NCBI RefSeq assembly: GCF_900130005.1
Contig: NZ_FQXP01000006.1
Span: 252,669 to 316,668, forward strand
Direction of reading: 5' to 3'
Source of the DNA: Clostridium collagenovorans DSM 3089
GTDB taxonomy: Bacteria > Bacillota > Clostridia > Clostridiales > Clostridiaceae
Length of the DNA stretch: 64,000 nucleotides
Of the stretch, positions 23,399 to 33,283 are shown piece by piece. Numbering within the stretch: position 1 is the stretch's first letter; every line of letters starts with the position of its first letter. The notes beneath the pieces were generated by a model. The model was not told the origin of the DNA and did not search any database. It was given only the letters and a program-made list of their open reading frames with translations. A program made the position numbers and the translations under genes.

Positions 23399-23740
23399 TC
23401 CATTGTATAATTAATTTAAGGATATAAATTTAATTTTAAATATAATTTTGGTATTTTAAAATATACTTTACAAGGTAACAATAAGACTAGAGAAATTAAT
23501 TTGCTTGCGAATTATTATTAATAAAAGTTTATTTAAAAAATGTATCTTTTAATTATTAGTGATTAAGATAAAATACTAATAAATTAAGGATAAATGGGTA
23601 AATAGATATTATTTTTATAATGTAAAAGAATATATGTAAAGAATAATTAAATTGAGTTCCTTATAGTAGAGTTAAAGCGTATTTAGACAGTTAAGGTTTT
23701 ATATGAGATATAGTAATTATTAAAGTATTTATAAATTTTG
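23399..23740. other. AT-rich spacer upstream of addB
   Basis: About 340 bases without a gene, clear repeat or convincing promoter pair. No GAAC-N4-GTTC LexA-type box is seen, so there is no visible SOS control of addAB. Confidence 0.4.
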
Positions 23741-23753
23741 AAAGGAGTAATAG

Positions 23754-23789
23754 TTGATTAAATTAATATGTAAGATATCAACTATGTAG
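23754..23789 (+). CDS. Possible 11-residue leader peptide of addB
   Basis: AAAGGAG (23741-23747) is a strong ribosome site 6 bases before TTG 23754, which opens MIKLICKISTM and stops at TAG 23787-23789, five bases before the addB ATG. The inverted repeat TAGTTGAT (23751-23758) / ATCAACTA (23777-23784) covers its start. This is the best ribosome site in the addB leader, so coupling is plausible. Coding status is unproven. Confidence 0.4.
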   Translation: MIKLICKISTM

Positions 23790-23794
23790 GGTAT

Positions 23795-26700
23795 ATGAGT
23801 TTAAGGTTTATATATGGAAGAGCAGGAAGCGGTAAGAGTACTTATTGTATAAATAATATTTGTAAAGCGATAAAAAACGATAAAAATAAATTGCAGGTTT
23901 TATTAGTGCCAGAACAGTTGTCCTTTGAAACTGAAAAGGTCTTTGTAAAGCTTTTAAAGAGTTCTGGTTTTACTAATTTATTAGTAACTAATTTTAAAAG
24001 ATTATCATACTTGGTTTTTAAGGAGTGTGGAGGAATAGCTAAAGAATATATGAGTGCTGCAGGGAAACAGATGCTTATATATAAGATTATGGATAACCTT
24101 AAGGATGAATTAAGAGTATTTAACTTAGCTGCAAGGAATGAGAGTTTTGTTCCTATTGTAGCAGACATTATAAATGAAATGAAAAGATATGAAGTAACTC
24201 CTGAAGAGCTACTTAGTATGAAGGATAGTGCAGAGGATAACTCGCTTTTATATAATAAGATTTCAGATATTGGAAAGATATATGAGGATTTTAATTCTAT
24301 AATTAATAATGGACCTATAGATAGTGATGATGATTTAACACGTCTTGCAGAAAAATTAGATTCTTGTACTTTATTAGATGGAGCAGAAATTTGGATAGAT
24401 GAATTTAGTGGATTTAGTCCTCAGCAATTCACTGTTATAAGTAAATTATTAAGAAGAGCATCAAGAGTGAATGTTACTTTAAATATGGATTATGATGAAA
24501 GCACAAGTATCTTTGATGACACAAATGTATTTTCTACGGTTAAATATATGGAAAATAAATTAGTTGATATTGCAAGAGATTATGGCATATCACTTGAAGA
24601 ACCTATTAAGTTAAGTCATTGTCCAAGTATTAAATTTAAAGATAATAAGGAGTTAGCTTATCTTGAAGAAAACTATGTTAAATATCCTTTTGTACCATAT
24701 AAATATAATACTGAAAAAATAAAATTATTTAAGGCTGTTAATGTCTATTCTGAGGTAGAAAATGTTGCGTCAGAGGTTGTGAAACTAGTTAGAGATAAGA
24801 ATCTTAGATATAAGGATATTGCAGTTGTAGCAAGAGATTTAAGTTCTTATGAAAAGTTGATAGAGGCTATATTTAATGAATATGATATACCTTTATTTAT
24901 TGATGATAAAAAGGAAGTGACTTCTAATCCAATTATAGTTCTAATAACTTCTGTAATGGATATCTTTGCGAAAAATTGGAGTTTTGAGAGTGTATTTAGA
25001 TACTTAAAAACTGATTTATTATCAATGCGTAAAGAAGATATTGATATATTAGAAAATTATATTTTATGGTCAGGAATTAAAGGAAAAGATAAGTGGGTTA
25101 ACAATAAGCAATGGAATAATAAAATTTTAAGCTTATATGGCATTAGAGAAGGAATATCAAAGCTTAATATACAAGATAAATATATGGAGTTTTTGTCTTG
25201 GACTAAGGAATTGAGTCAGGAAGAGTTGATAGGTGCAATAAATGATAGCTCCTTAGAATTATCACTTAAGGATGTTGTAGGCTTAACTGAGGATAGTAAG
25301 GCAAAGGAACTTTTGAATTCAGTACAAGAAATAAAGAATATAAATTCTCTTAGAGAAGTTTTCTTACAACCTATAAAAACATTTTCTAATAAGGTAAAAG
25401 GGGAGCAAAGGGGTGTGGAATTATGCACTTCATTATTTGAGTTTTTAGAAGACATTGACTTGATTTCAACCTTAGAAGAAAAAATAAATTATTTTGCAGA
25501 GAAAGAGGAGCAACAAAGAGTTAGAGAGTATTCTCAGATTTGGAACTTAGTATTAGAGGTTATGGATCAAGTGGTGGAGGTTTTAGGGGAAGATATTATG
25601 ACATTAGAGCAATTTATTAAGATACTTTCCTTAGGATTTTCACAACATAAGATGGGCTTTATTCCTCCTGCAATAGATCAGGTAACAGTGGGAAGAGTAG
25701 ATCGTATTAGAAGTCATAACGTAAAATATTTATTTGTTATAGGAGTTAACGAAGGGGTATTCCCTATGGCAAATAGTGATGAAGGCATATTTACAGATAC
25801 GGATAGAGCTTATTTAAAGGAAAGAGGCTTAGAGTTAGCTAAGGATACAAAAGCACTATTATTTGAGGAGCAATATTTAGTTTATACCACATTAACATTG
25901 CCAAGTGAGTTTTTAAGAATAAGTTATGCCATAGCGGATCATGAAGGAAAAGCATTGAGGCCATCTATGATAATCGCTAGGTTAAAAGCTATTTTTTCAG
26001 GGTTAACAGAGGAAAGCAACATAGTTGAGAAAAATGATGAAGAAGCTATACTGAATTCTGTTATTAAAGAAATACCTAGCTTTAATAATTTAATTAATGA
26101 GATGCATAAGATTTATGAGGAAGAGAAGGTTCCTACTTTGTGGAAAAGCATTTATAAGTGGTTTAATGATAATGAGGAATGGCATGGAGTTTTAGAGAAT
26201 AATTTAAAGAGTTTTGATTACTCAAATCAAAGCTTGAATTTGTCACCAGAGATTATTGATAAACTATATGGAGACAATAAGTATTTCAGTGTATCAAGAT
26301 TAGAAAAGTATATGGAATGTCCTTTCTCATATTTTATTAACTATGGATTAAGGGCTAAGGAAAGAAAGAAATATGAACTTACTCCACCGGATTTAGGTAC
26401 TTTTATGCACAATGTTATTGAAAAGTTCTCCAATGATGTGGATAAAAACAATATTAATTGGAATGAAATTTCTAATGAATGGTGTGAAAAAATAGTTGAT
26501 GAAAATATTAAGGAGACCATGGGTGAAAGTACAGGATATATATTCTCATCTTCTCCAAGATTTAATTACTTTAAGGATAGATTGAGAAGGGTTTTACTTA
26601 GAAGCATAAGTTTGATTATTGAGCATATGAAGAGAGGAAACTTCACTCCAGTAGGTTATGAAATAGAGTTTGGATTAGGTGATAATGGATATCCACCTAT

Positions 26701-27466
26701 TGAAATAGAATTATCTAATGGTCAAAATGTATATTTAATGGGGAAAATAGATAGGGTAGATAAATTAGTAATTGAGGATGAGGAGTATTTTAGAGTTATT
26801 GATTATAAATCAGGTAGTAAGGATTTAAAATTAGCTGAAATTTATTATGGACTTCAAATACAATTACTAACTTATTTAGATGCTATATTGAATATGGAAG
26901 GAGATCATACGGAACTACCGTTACTACCAGCTGGAATTTTATATTTTAAAATAGATGATCCTATGATTTCAAGTAAAACTAGATTAAGTGATGAAGAAAT
27001 AGAAGAAGAAATAATGAAGAAGTTAAAAATGAAAGGTCTAGTTCTTGCTGATATGAAAATCATAAGAGAAATGGATAATCAGATTGAGGGAGCATCATTA
27101 ATACTTCCGGTAGCCTTAACCTCAAAGGGAGCATTTTCCTCTTATGCAAAGGTAGCAACAAGAGAGCAGTTTGAAGAACTAAGAGAGCATGTTAGATTTA
27201 AGTTAGCAGAAGCTTGCGAAAGAATGCTTTCAGGAGATATAACTATATTCCCATGTAAGGGGAAAAGTTCAACATCCTGTGCTTATTGTACCTACTCTGT
27301 TATATGTGGTTTTGATCCTGTTATGAAGGATAATAATTATAATTTAATAATGGATTTAAAGGATAAGGAGATTTGGACTCTTATAGAAAAAGAGTTACAG
27401 TTTATTAGGAATAAAGAAAAAAATAATGAGGAGCTAAAGATAGAAAGAAAGGATGGTGAAATTTAA
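23795..27466 (+). CDS. addB: ATP-dependent helicase/deoxyribonuclease subunit B (AddB)
   Basis: A 1223-residue AddB, the second subunit of the AddAB recombination-initiating nuclease. Walker A is GRAGSGKST at residues 8-16. The C-terminal RecB-type nuclease contains VIDYKSGSKDLKLAEIYYGLQ. Four cysteines that ligate the iron-sulphur cluster are at 842 (EKYMECPFSYF), 1162, 1165 and 1171, the same 320-3-6 spacing as in Bacillus subtilis AddB. The complex processes double-strand breaks and reads Chi. Its ATG has only a weak GTAGGG close by, and a mini-ORF with a good ribosome site ends 5 bases upstream. The stop overlaps the ATG of addA by one base. Confidence 0.95.
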   Translation: MSLRFIYGRAGSGKSTYCINNICKAIKNDKNKLQVLLVPEQLSFETEKVFVKLLKSSGFTNLLVTNFKRLSYLVFKECGGIAKEYMSAAGKQMLIYKIMDNLKDELRVFNLAARNESFVPIVADIINEMKRYEVTPEELLSMKDSAEDNSLLYNKISDIGKIYEDFNSIINNGPIDSDDDLTRLAEKLDSCTLLDGAEIWIDEFSGFSPQQFTVISKLLRRASRVNVTLNMDYDESTSIFDDTNVFSTVKYMENKLVDIARDYGISLEEPIKLSHCPSIKFKDNKELAYLEENYVKYPFVPYKYNTEKIKLFKAVNVYSEVENVASEVVKLVRDKNLRYKDIAVVARDLSSYEKLIEAIFNEYDIPLFIDDKKEVTSNPIIVLITSVMDIFAKNWSFESVFRYLKTDLLSMRKEDIDILENYILWSGIKGKDKWVNNKQWNNKILSLYGIREGISKLNIQDKYMEFLSWTKELSQEELIGAINDSSLELSLKDVVGLTEDSKAKELLNSVQEIKNINSLREVFLQPIKTFSNKVKGEQRGVELCTSLFEFLEDIDLISTLEEKINYFAEKEEQQRVREYSQIWNLVLEVMDQVVEVLGEDIMTLEQFIKILSLGFSQHKMGFIPPAIDQVTVGRVDRIRSHNVKYLFVIGVNEGVFPMANSDEGIFTDTDRAYLKERGLELAKDTKALLFEEQYLVYTTLTLPSEFLRISYAIADHEGKALRPSMIIARLKAIFSGLTEESNIVEKNDEEAILNSVIKEIPSFNNLINEMHKIYEEEKVPTLWKSIYKWFNDNEEWHGVLENNLKSFDYSNQSLNLSPEIIDKLYGDNKYFSVSRLEKYMECPFSYFINYGLRAKERKKYELTPPDLGTFMHNVIEKFSNDVDKNNINWNEISNEWCEKIVDENIKETMGESTGYIFSSSPRFNYFKDRLRRVLLRSISLIIEHMKRGNFTPVGYEIEFGLGDNGYPPIEIELSNGQNVYLMGKIDRVDKLVIEDEEYFRVIDYKSGSKDLKLAEIYYGLQIQLLTYLDAILNMEGDHTELPLLPAGILYFKIDDPMISSKTRLSDEEIEEEIMKKLKMKGLVLADMKIIREMDNQIEGASLILPVALTSKGAFSSYAKVATREQFEELREHVRFKLAEACERMLSGDITIFPCKGKSSTSCAYCTYSVICGFDPVMKDNNYNLIMDLKDKEIWTLIEKELQFIRNKEKNNEELKIERKDGEI

Positions 27467-30400
27467 TGGCTGATGTTAAGTGGACCAAAGAGCAAAAGGC
27501 AGCTATTGATACCCATGACTGTAATCTACTTGTAGCTGCGGCTGCAGGTTCAGGGAAAACTGCGGTTCTGGTAGAGAGAATTATAAAGTTGGTTATGGAT
27601 AATGACAAGGACATTGATATAGATAAATTATTAGTAGTTACTTTTACTAATGCTGCTGCTTCAGAAATGAGAGAAAGAATAGGAGAAGCTTTAGCAAAGG
27701 AAATAAATAAGGAGTCTACTCCAAGACTTCAAAGACAGCTTGCTTTATTGAATAGAGCTAGTATAACTACTATTCATTCATTTTGTTTAGGTGTTATAAA
27801 AAATAACTTTCATGAGACGGACTTAGACCCTGGGTTTAGGGTTGGGGATGAAACCGAAATGTTATTCCTAAAGCAAGAAGCTATAGATGAGATCTTTGAC
27901 GAAAAATATAAGGAAGATGAAGAGAAGGATGCTAGTAACTCTGAATTTCTAAAGTTGGTTGAAACTTATTGTGATAATAGAAGTGATAATAACTTAATGG
28001 AATTAGTATTAGAGTTATATGGTTATTCTATGAGTATGCCTGAACCAGAAAAGTGGCTTAAGGAAAGCTTAAGTAAAATGGAAGTAAGTAATGAAAATTT
28101 AAGTGGGTGTAACTGGATTAATATATTAAAAAGAGAAATTCATAATGAATTGAGTGCTTTAAAAGAAGAGAGTTTAAAAGCCTTAGAGCTGATAAATGAA
28201 TATGAAGAATTTCAAAAGTTTTATAATATATTTGTAGTGGAGCACGGATATATTCAAGGCTTAATGGAAGCTTTAGAGAAGAGCTGGAGTGAATTCACAA
28301 ATGCACTTAAGGGAATAAGTTTTGATAGAATACCCACTATAAGAAAATGTGAAAATCCAGATATAAAATCACAAATAACTTCAGCTAGAGATGCTATAAA
28401 GAAAACATTGAATGGCTATGTAGAGGAATATAAGAACTTTAAGGAAGAAGAGTGTATTGATGATATTAAGTATATGACAAGGATTATGAAGGCTTTAGTT
28501 AACTTAGTATTAGAATTCTGTAAAAGATATAAGGAAAAGAAAAGACTTAGAGGAATTATAGATTTTAATGATTTTGAGCATTACTGTTTAGGAATTCTTG
28601 TGTGCAGAGATGAAGAGGGTAACTTAATAAAGGATGATAATGGAGTTTATGCTCCTTCTAAAGTCGCCTTAGAATTAAGGAAAAAATATGATGAAATTTT
28701 AATAGATGAGTACCAGGATTCTAACATGGTTCAGGAAGTTATCTTAACAACTATTTCTAAGGTTTCAGAGAATGTGCCTAATATATTTATGGTTGGAGAT
28801 GTAAAGCAAAGTATTTATAGATTCAGGCAAGCAAAACCAGAGATATTCTTAAGTAAGTATAATACTTACTCAAGTGAAGAAAATGAACTTTATAGAAAAA
28901 TAATGCTGTTTAAAAACTTCAGAAGTAGAAAAGAAATCTTAGATGGTGTTAACTATATTTTTGAAGAGATAATGTCAGAAGAAGTTGGAGAGTTAAACTA
29001 TACTGAAGAAGAAGCATTAAACCTGGGTGCTGATTACAAAACCAGTGAAGAGGTTGGAGCTACAGTTGGAGGGCCTATAGAATTAAATATAATTGATAAA
29101 TCTGATGAGGATATAGAAGTCAATATAGATGATGAAGAGTTAGAAGAGCGTCCAACGGATGTGCAAATTGAAGCTAGATTTGTAGCTAAAAGAATAAGAG
29201 ATTTAATTGATAATGATGAAAATGAATTTAAAGTTTTTGATAAGCATTTAAAGGAATATAGGAGAGTTCAATATAAGGATATAGTAATTTTATTAAGAAG
29301 TACTTCTAATTGGTCACCAGTATTTTTAGAGGAATTAAAAAACTATGAGGTACCTGTATATGCAGATACATCTACAGGATATTTTGAAACCATAGAAATA
29401 CAGACCATAATGAGTTTGCTTAAGATAATAGATAATCCAAGACAAGATATCTCTTTAATAGCTGTACTTAAATCACCAATAGGTGGATTTACTGCAGAGG
29501 AGCTTTCAGAGATAAGAATTGAGGATAAGGCATGTTCTTATTATGATGCATTATTACTTTCTAAGGATAATAATATTAAGGTTCAGGAGTTTTTAGAAAA
29601 ATTAAATATATGGAGAGAAAAATCCGTTTATACTCCTATTGATGAGCTTATTTGGAGTTTATATACTGAAACTGGTTACTATGGATTTGTAGGAGCTTTA
29701 AATAATGGGGTACAAAGGCAAGCTAACTTAAAGGTATTATTTCAACGTGCTAAAAAGTATGAGGAAACTAGTTACAAGGGTTTATTTAATTTTATTAATT
29801 TCATAGATAAGTTAAATAGAAGTAGTGGAGACTTAGGAAGTGCTAAGATATTAGGTGAAAATGAAAATGTAGTAAGAATAATGAGTATACACAAAAGCAA
29901 GGGACTTGAGTTTCCAGTTGTATTTTTATGTGGTACAGGAAAACAATTTAACTTAATGGATCTTAGAAAGAAAATTTTACTTCATCACGAACTTGGTTTT
30001 GGACCAGATTATATAAATAGTGAAAAAAGAATAGCTTATCCTACTTTAGTGAAAAAGGCTATTTCAAAAAAGATAAAATTAGAAACGCTATCAGAGGAAA
30101 TGAGAATTTTATATGTTGCTTTAACAAGGCCAAAGGAAAAGTTAATTATAACTGGTGCTGTAAAGGATATACCTAAGTATTGTGAAAACTATAGTGATTT
30201 AGTAAATAACAGTATAAATAAGATACCAGAGCTTAGGACATCCAAGGCTAAAAGTTATTTAGACTGGATAGTACCAGCTGTTATGAGACACGTTAATGGT
30301 GAAGAGCTTAGAAATCAATGTGAAAAAGAATTTGATCATGGCTTTAATAAGCATCCTTCTTTATGGAAGATTAACTTATTTAAAAAAATAGATATATTAA

Positions 30401-31245
30401 ATGAGGAAATAGAAGATAAGGAAGAAGAAGAGTTAATTAGTATTTCTAAGTGTATTAAAGAAAAGCTGTCCACAGTTCAAGAAGAAGAACTAGAAAGTTA
30501 TAATTCATTTAATAAAGAAGTAAATAAAAAGCTTAATTTTAAGTATAAGTATTATAAATCATCTAAGCTGCCTACAGTATTAACTGTAACTGAGGTGAAA
30601 AGATTAGCTATGGAACAATTAGAAAATGAGTTCCAAGAAGCAGAGCATAGAAATAAGGTTGTAAAAAAACAAAATACCATAGCTAAGAAACCGAAGTTTT
30701 TAAGTGAATACAAAGGACTAAATGCAGCAGAAAAGGGAACTGCAATCCACGAAGTTATGCAATACTTAGATTTAAATAGAGTTAGCACTTTAGAAGAAAT
30801 AGAAAGGCAAGTAGAAGAGCTTTATATGAAGGAATTTATATCCTTAGAGCAAGCTAAGGTAATAAACTGTAAAAAGATTTTTAATTTCTTCACCTCTTAT
30901 TTAGGCAAAGAAATGCTTAATAATAAGCAAGGTGTTTATAGGGAAAAAGCTTTTAATATGGAAATACCAAGTATATCAATAGATAATGAATTAGATAAAG
31001 AGCTATATGAAGACGAGAAGATTATAATTCAAGGAATAATCGATTGTTATATAGATAATGATGAGGGTATAACATTACTAGACTATAAAACAGATAAAGT
31101 GAAAGATGGAAATATTGATAAAATAGCAGAAAGATATAGAGTGCAACTAGATTATTATGCTAAAGCTATTGAGATTATAATGAATAAAAGAGTAACAGAA
31201 AAGTATCTATATCTATTTGATGTAGAAAAAGAAGTTAAACTATAA
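27466..31245 (+). CDS. addA: ATP-dependent helicase/nuclease subunit A (AddA)
   Basis: A 1259-residue UvrD/Rep-type helicase-nuclease. It has the Q motif WTKEQKAAID, Walker A AAAGSGKTAVL, TFTNAAASEMRER, Walker B ILIDEYQDSN, motif III VGDVKQSIYRFRQAKP, the late helicase motifs RIMSIHKSKGLEFPVVF and ILYVALTRPKEKL, and the C-terminal nuclease AAEKGTAIHEVMQYLD and LLDYKTDKVKD with the catalytic D-x-K. With AddB it resects broken DNA ends for RecA loading. Length and motif order are normal. ATGA-type coupling to addB, 1-base overlap, ensures equal subunits. Confidence 0.96.
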   Translation: MADVKWTKEQKAAIDTHDCNLLVAAAAGSGKTAVLVERIIKLVMDNDKDIDIDKLLVVTFTNAAASEMRERIGEALAKEINKESTPRLQRQLALLNRASITTIHSFCLGVIKNNFHETDLDPGFRVGDETEMLFLKQEAIDEIFDEKYKEDEEKDASNSEFLKLVETYCDNRSDNNLMELVLELYGYSMSMPEPEKWLKESLSKMEVSNENLSGCNWINILKREIHNELSALKEESLKALELINEYEEFQKFYNIFVVEHGYIQGLMEALEKSWSEFTNALKGISFDRIPTIRKCENPDIKSQITSARDAIKKTLNGYVEEYKNFKEEECIDDIKYMTRIMKALVNLVLEFCKRYKEKKRLRGIIDFNDFEHYCLGILVCRDEEGNLIKDDNGVYAPSKVALELRKKYDEILIDEYQDSNMVQEVILTTISKVSENVPNIFMVGDVKQSIYRFRQAKPEIFLSKYNTYSSEENELYRKIMLFKNFRSRKEILDGVNYIFEEIMSEEVGELNYTEEEALNLGADYKTSEEVGATVGGPIELNIIDKSDEDIEVNIDDEELEERPTDVQIEARFVAKRIRDLIDNDENEFKVFDKHLKEYRRVQYKDIVILLRSTSNWSPVFLEELKNYEVPVYADTSTGYFETIEIQTIMSLLKIIDNPRQDISLIAVLKSPIGGFTAEELSEIRIEDKACSYYDALLLSKDNNIKVQEFLEKLNIWREKSVYTPIDELIWSLYTETGYYGFVGALNNGVQRQANLKVLFQRAKKYEETSYKGLFNFINFIDKLNRSSGDLGSAKILGENENVVRIMSIHKSKGLEFPVVFLCGTGKQFNLMDLRKKILLHHELGFGPDYINSEKRIAYPTLVKKAISKKIKLETLSEEMRILYVALTRPKEKLIITGAVKDIPKYCENYSDLVNNSINKIPELRTSKAKSYLDWIVPAVMRHVNGEELRNQCEKEFDHGFNKHPSLWKINLFKKIDILNEEIEDKEEEELISISKCIKEKLSTVQEEELESYNSFNKEVNKKLNFKYKYYKSSKLPTVLTVTEVKRLAMEQLENEFQEAEHRNKVVKKQNTIAKKPKFLSEYKGLNAAEKGTAIHEVMQYLDLNRVSTLEEIERQVEELYMKEFISLEQAKVINCKKIFNFFTSYLGKEMLNNKQGVYREKAFNMEIPSISIDNELDKELYEDEKIIIQGIIDCYIDNDEGITLLDYKTDKVKDGNIDKIAERYRVQLDYYAKAIEIIMNKRVTEKYLYLFDVEKEVKL

Positions 31246-31409
31246 ATAAATCCAAAAGTGCTTAAAGGTATTGAAGATTTTAATAAAATATATAAGTAAA
31301 CACTAATTTTCTATTATATAATTAGAGTTTTATTAGAGAATAATTAAGGTTAAATTGTTTATTTATAAGGTTATTTATTAAACATACATTATAAATTAGA
31401 GTTTTATTT

Positions 31410-31483
31410 AGATTATTTTAAAATATAGATGCAGGTGATTTTAAGTCATTAGATTATTTATATTTTAAAATAATCTTTTTTTT
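31410..31483 (+). terminator. Terminator after addBA
   Basis: An 18-pair perfect stem (31410-31427 with 31459-31476) encloses a 31-base loop and is followed by a run of T (31474-31482). Confidence 0.75.
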
Positions 31484-31672
31484 ATTAAAAAATCATTGAG
31501 AGTTACTATCTTAGTAGTAATTTTAACTTTGCATAGCTTATGAAAACTAAAAAAATATAAATATTTTTTGCATAATTACATATACATTAAAGTAAGCTAA
31601 AGAGAGTTCATTAAAAAATAAGCTTAAGATACGAGGAAAGATACATTAAAAAAGTATAAAAAATAATTAATA

Positions 31673-31701
31673 TTGGATTACATAAATAAATTTGTTATAA
31701 T
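31673..31701 (+). promoter_or_regulatory. Promoter of the YihY gene
   Basis: TTGGAT (31673-31678) and TATAAT (31696-31701) with a 17-base spacer lie 78 bases before the gene. The rest of the 31484-31778 spacer is AT-rich and featureless. Confidence 0.7.
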
Positions 31702-31778
31702 TTAGGGATGCAAAGATTAGAGAAGTAAAGAAATTATTTAGAAAATTTTAATCAAGTTAGGATTAGAGGTGAGGATGT

Positions 31779-32660
31779 ATGGGAAGAGAAACTGATGATG
31801 CGGATTATTTATCATCTAATGGAAAAGGGCTGTTCAAACAAGGCGTTGTTTGGTTAATAACCTTGGTAAAGAGATTTATAAACCATGAAATAACTTACTT
31901 AAGTGGGCAGTTAGCATATAGTTTAATGTTTTGTTTTTTTCCATCATTAATATTTTTGCTAACTTTAATAGGAAAGAGTTCTATTGATACTAGAAGCGTT
32001 CTTATATTTTTAGAAAGTGTTTTGCCGACTAACTCCTATGAACTTATACATTCTACAGTTATAGAGGTATTAACTAAAAGTAGAACAGATTTACTTGCAA
32101 TTAGTGGACTACTTTCTATATGGAGTGGAGCTGGTGGAGTAAGGGCTATAATTAAGGGATTAAATAAAGCTTATGAACAAAAGGAAAAAAGGCATTTTAT
32201 TAAAATATTTATACTATCATTTTTAGGATTCATAGGTTTTGTGGTACTTATTTTATTTAGTCTTTTCTTAATTGTATTTGGAGAGCACATAGGTAGATTG
32301 GTAGTTTCTATGTTTGATTTCCCAATTGTGTTTAAACATGCTTGGGATTGGTTTAGATATATTATGGCGTTAATATCATTAATAGTTATGTTTGTGATAA
32401 TGTATCATTTCGCACCATCTAAAAAGTTAGGGTTTAAGGAAGTACTACCAGGTGCTATATTTTCAGCCTTAGGATGGATTATATCATCTCAGATTTTTGC
32501 ATTTTATGTTAATAACTTTACTAATTATGCTAATATATATGGTGGGCTAGGAGGCATAATAGCATTGCTGTTGTGGCTTTATATAACTTCCATGGTTATC
32601 TTAATAGGTGGAGAAATAAATGGATTACAGGATTTGAAAAGATCTAAAAAACTTATATAG
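31779..32660 (+). CDS. YihY/BrkB-family inner membrane protein
   Basis: A 293-residue protein of the YihY (virulence factor BrkB) family with six membrane segments. Family marks are the early FLINHEITYLSGQLAYSLMFCFFPSLIFLL type region, SGLLSIWSGAGGVRAIIKGLNKAYE, YHFAPSKKLGFKEVLPGAIFSALGW, and the ending FYVNNFTNYANIYGGLGGI with LWLYITSMVILIGGEINGL. Some relatives were wrongly called ribonuclease BN; the true function is not settled. It is monocistronic, with a good promoter, a GAGGTGAGG ribosome site and a long hairpin downstream. Confidence 0.9.
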   Translation: MGRETDDADYLSSNGKGLFKQGVVWLITLVKRFINHEITYLSGQLAYSLMFCFFPSLIFLLTLIGKSSIDTRSVLIFLESVLPTNSYELIHSTVIEVLTKSRTDLLAISGLLSIWSGAGGVRAIIKGLNKAYEQKEKRHFIKIFILSFLGFIGFVVLILFSLFLIVFGEHIGRLVVSMFDFPIVFKHAWDWFRYIMALISLIVMFVIMYHFAPSKKLGFKEVLPGAIFSALGWIISSQIFAFYVNNFTNYANIYGGLGGIIALLLWLYITSMVILIGGEINGLQDLKRSKKLI

Positions 32661-32663
32661 TTA

Positions 32664-32709
32664 AACTAAAAGCTTGTTCTTAAAGGAATTTAAGAACAAG
32701 CTTTTAGTT
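32664..32709. terminator. Long hairpin terminator after YihY
   Basis: A perfect 19-pair stem (32664-32682 with 32691-32709) has an 8-base loop AAGGAATT. No long T run follows, but the stem itself starts A-rich and ends T-rich (CTTTTAGTT). Confidence 0.7.
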
Positions 32710-33283
32710 ATATATATTCTAATAAAGAATCTGAATTCTTTTTATATACAATGTTCATTATAGAATAAATACAATTATTAATATAAATGCAGGATGTTAA
32801 TTAGAACTTAATATATTAAGAGATATATACTTTGCAATATTAAATCTACATCATCCTAATTTATTACATATTAATTTTTTTTATGTTATAAAATATAAAT
32901 GAAGTTTATTTAATGCAAGATATATATATAAACATAAATTCAAGTAATCAATTAAAACTTAGATGTATTTTATCTTTAAAATTATAAAGTAAATTATTAG
33001 TTAAATTAAAAAAATAAATATAATAATCCTTATATTTGTAATATTATAATATAATAGAAAGATATAATTATAGCGATTAAAATATAAAATACCTGGAAGG
33101 GCTATAAGTCGTAGAAAGTGTTAGAATATTATGATAAAATATATATTAATATTCTATATAGACCTTTAGTGTCTTATTTCAAAATTTAATAATTGCCTTA
33201 AGATAATTGGGATGAGCATGAGGTAATCATTAAAAATGAAGCTACTAAAGTTTGCTTTAAGTTATAATTTGGGGGGAAAAGAA
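32710..33283. other. AT-rich spacer upstream of the MoxR operon
   Basis: About 570 bases with no gene. Several TATAAT-like boxes occur near 33045-33055. The short frame from ATG 33236 merely runs into moxR upstream of its ribosome site. Nothing else is recognised. Confidence 0.4.

Noticed and set aside
24000..31245. LexA/SOS boxes before addAB or uvrBA
   Set aside because: No GAAC-N4-GTTC-type site was found in the upstream regions examined.
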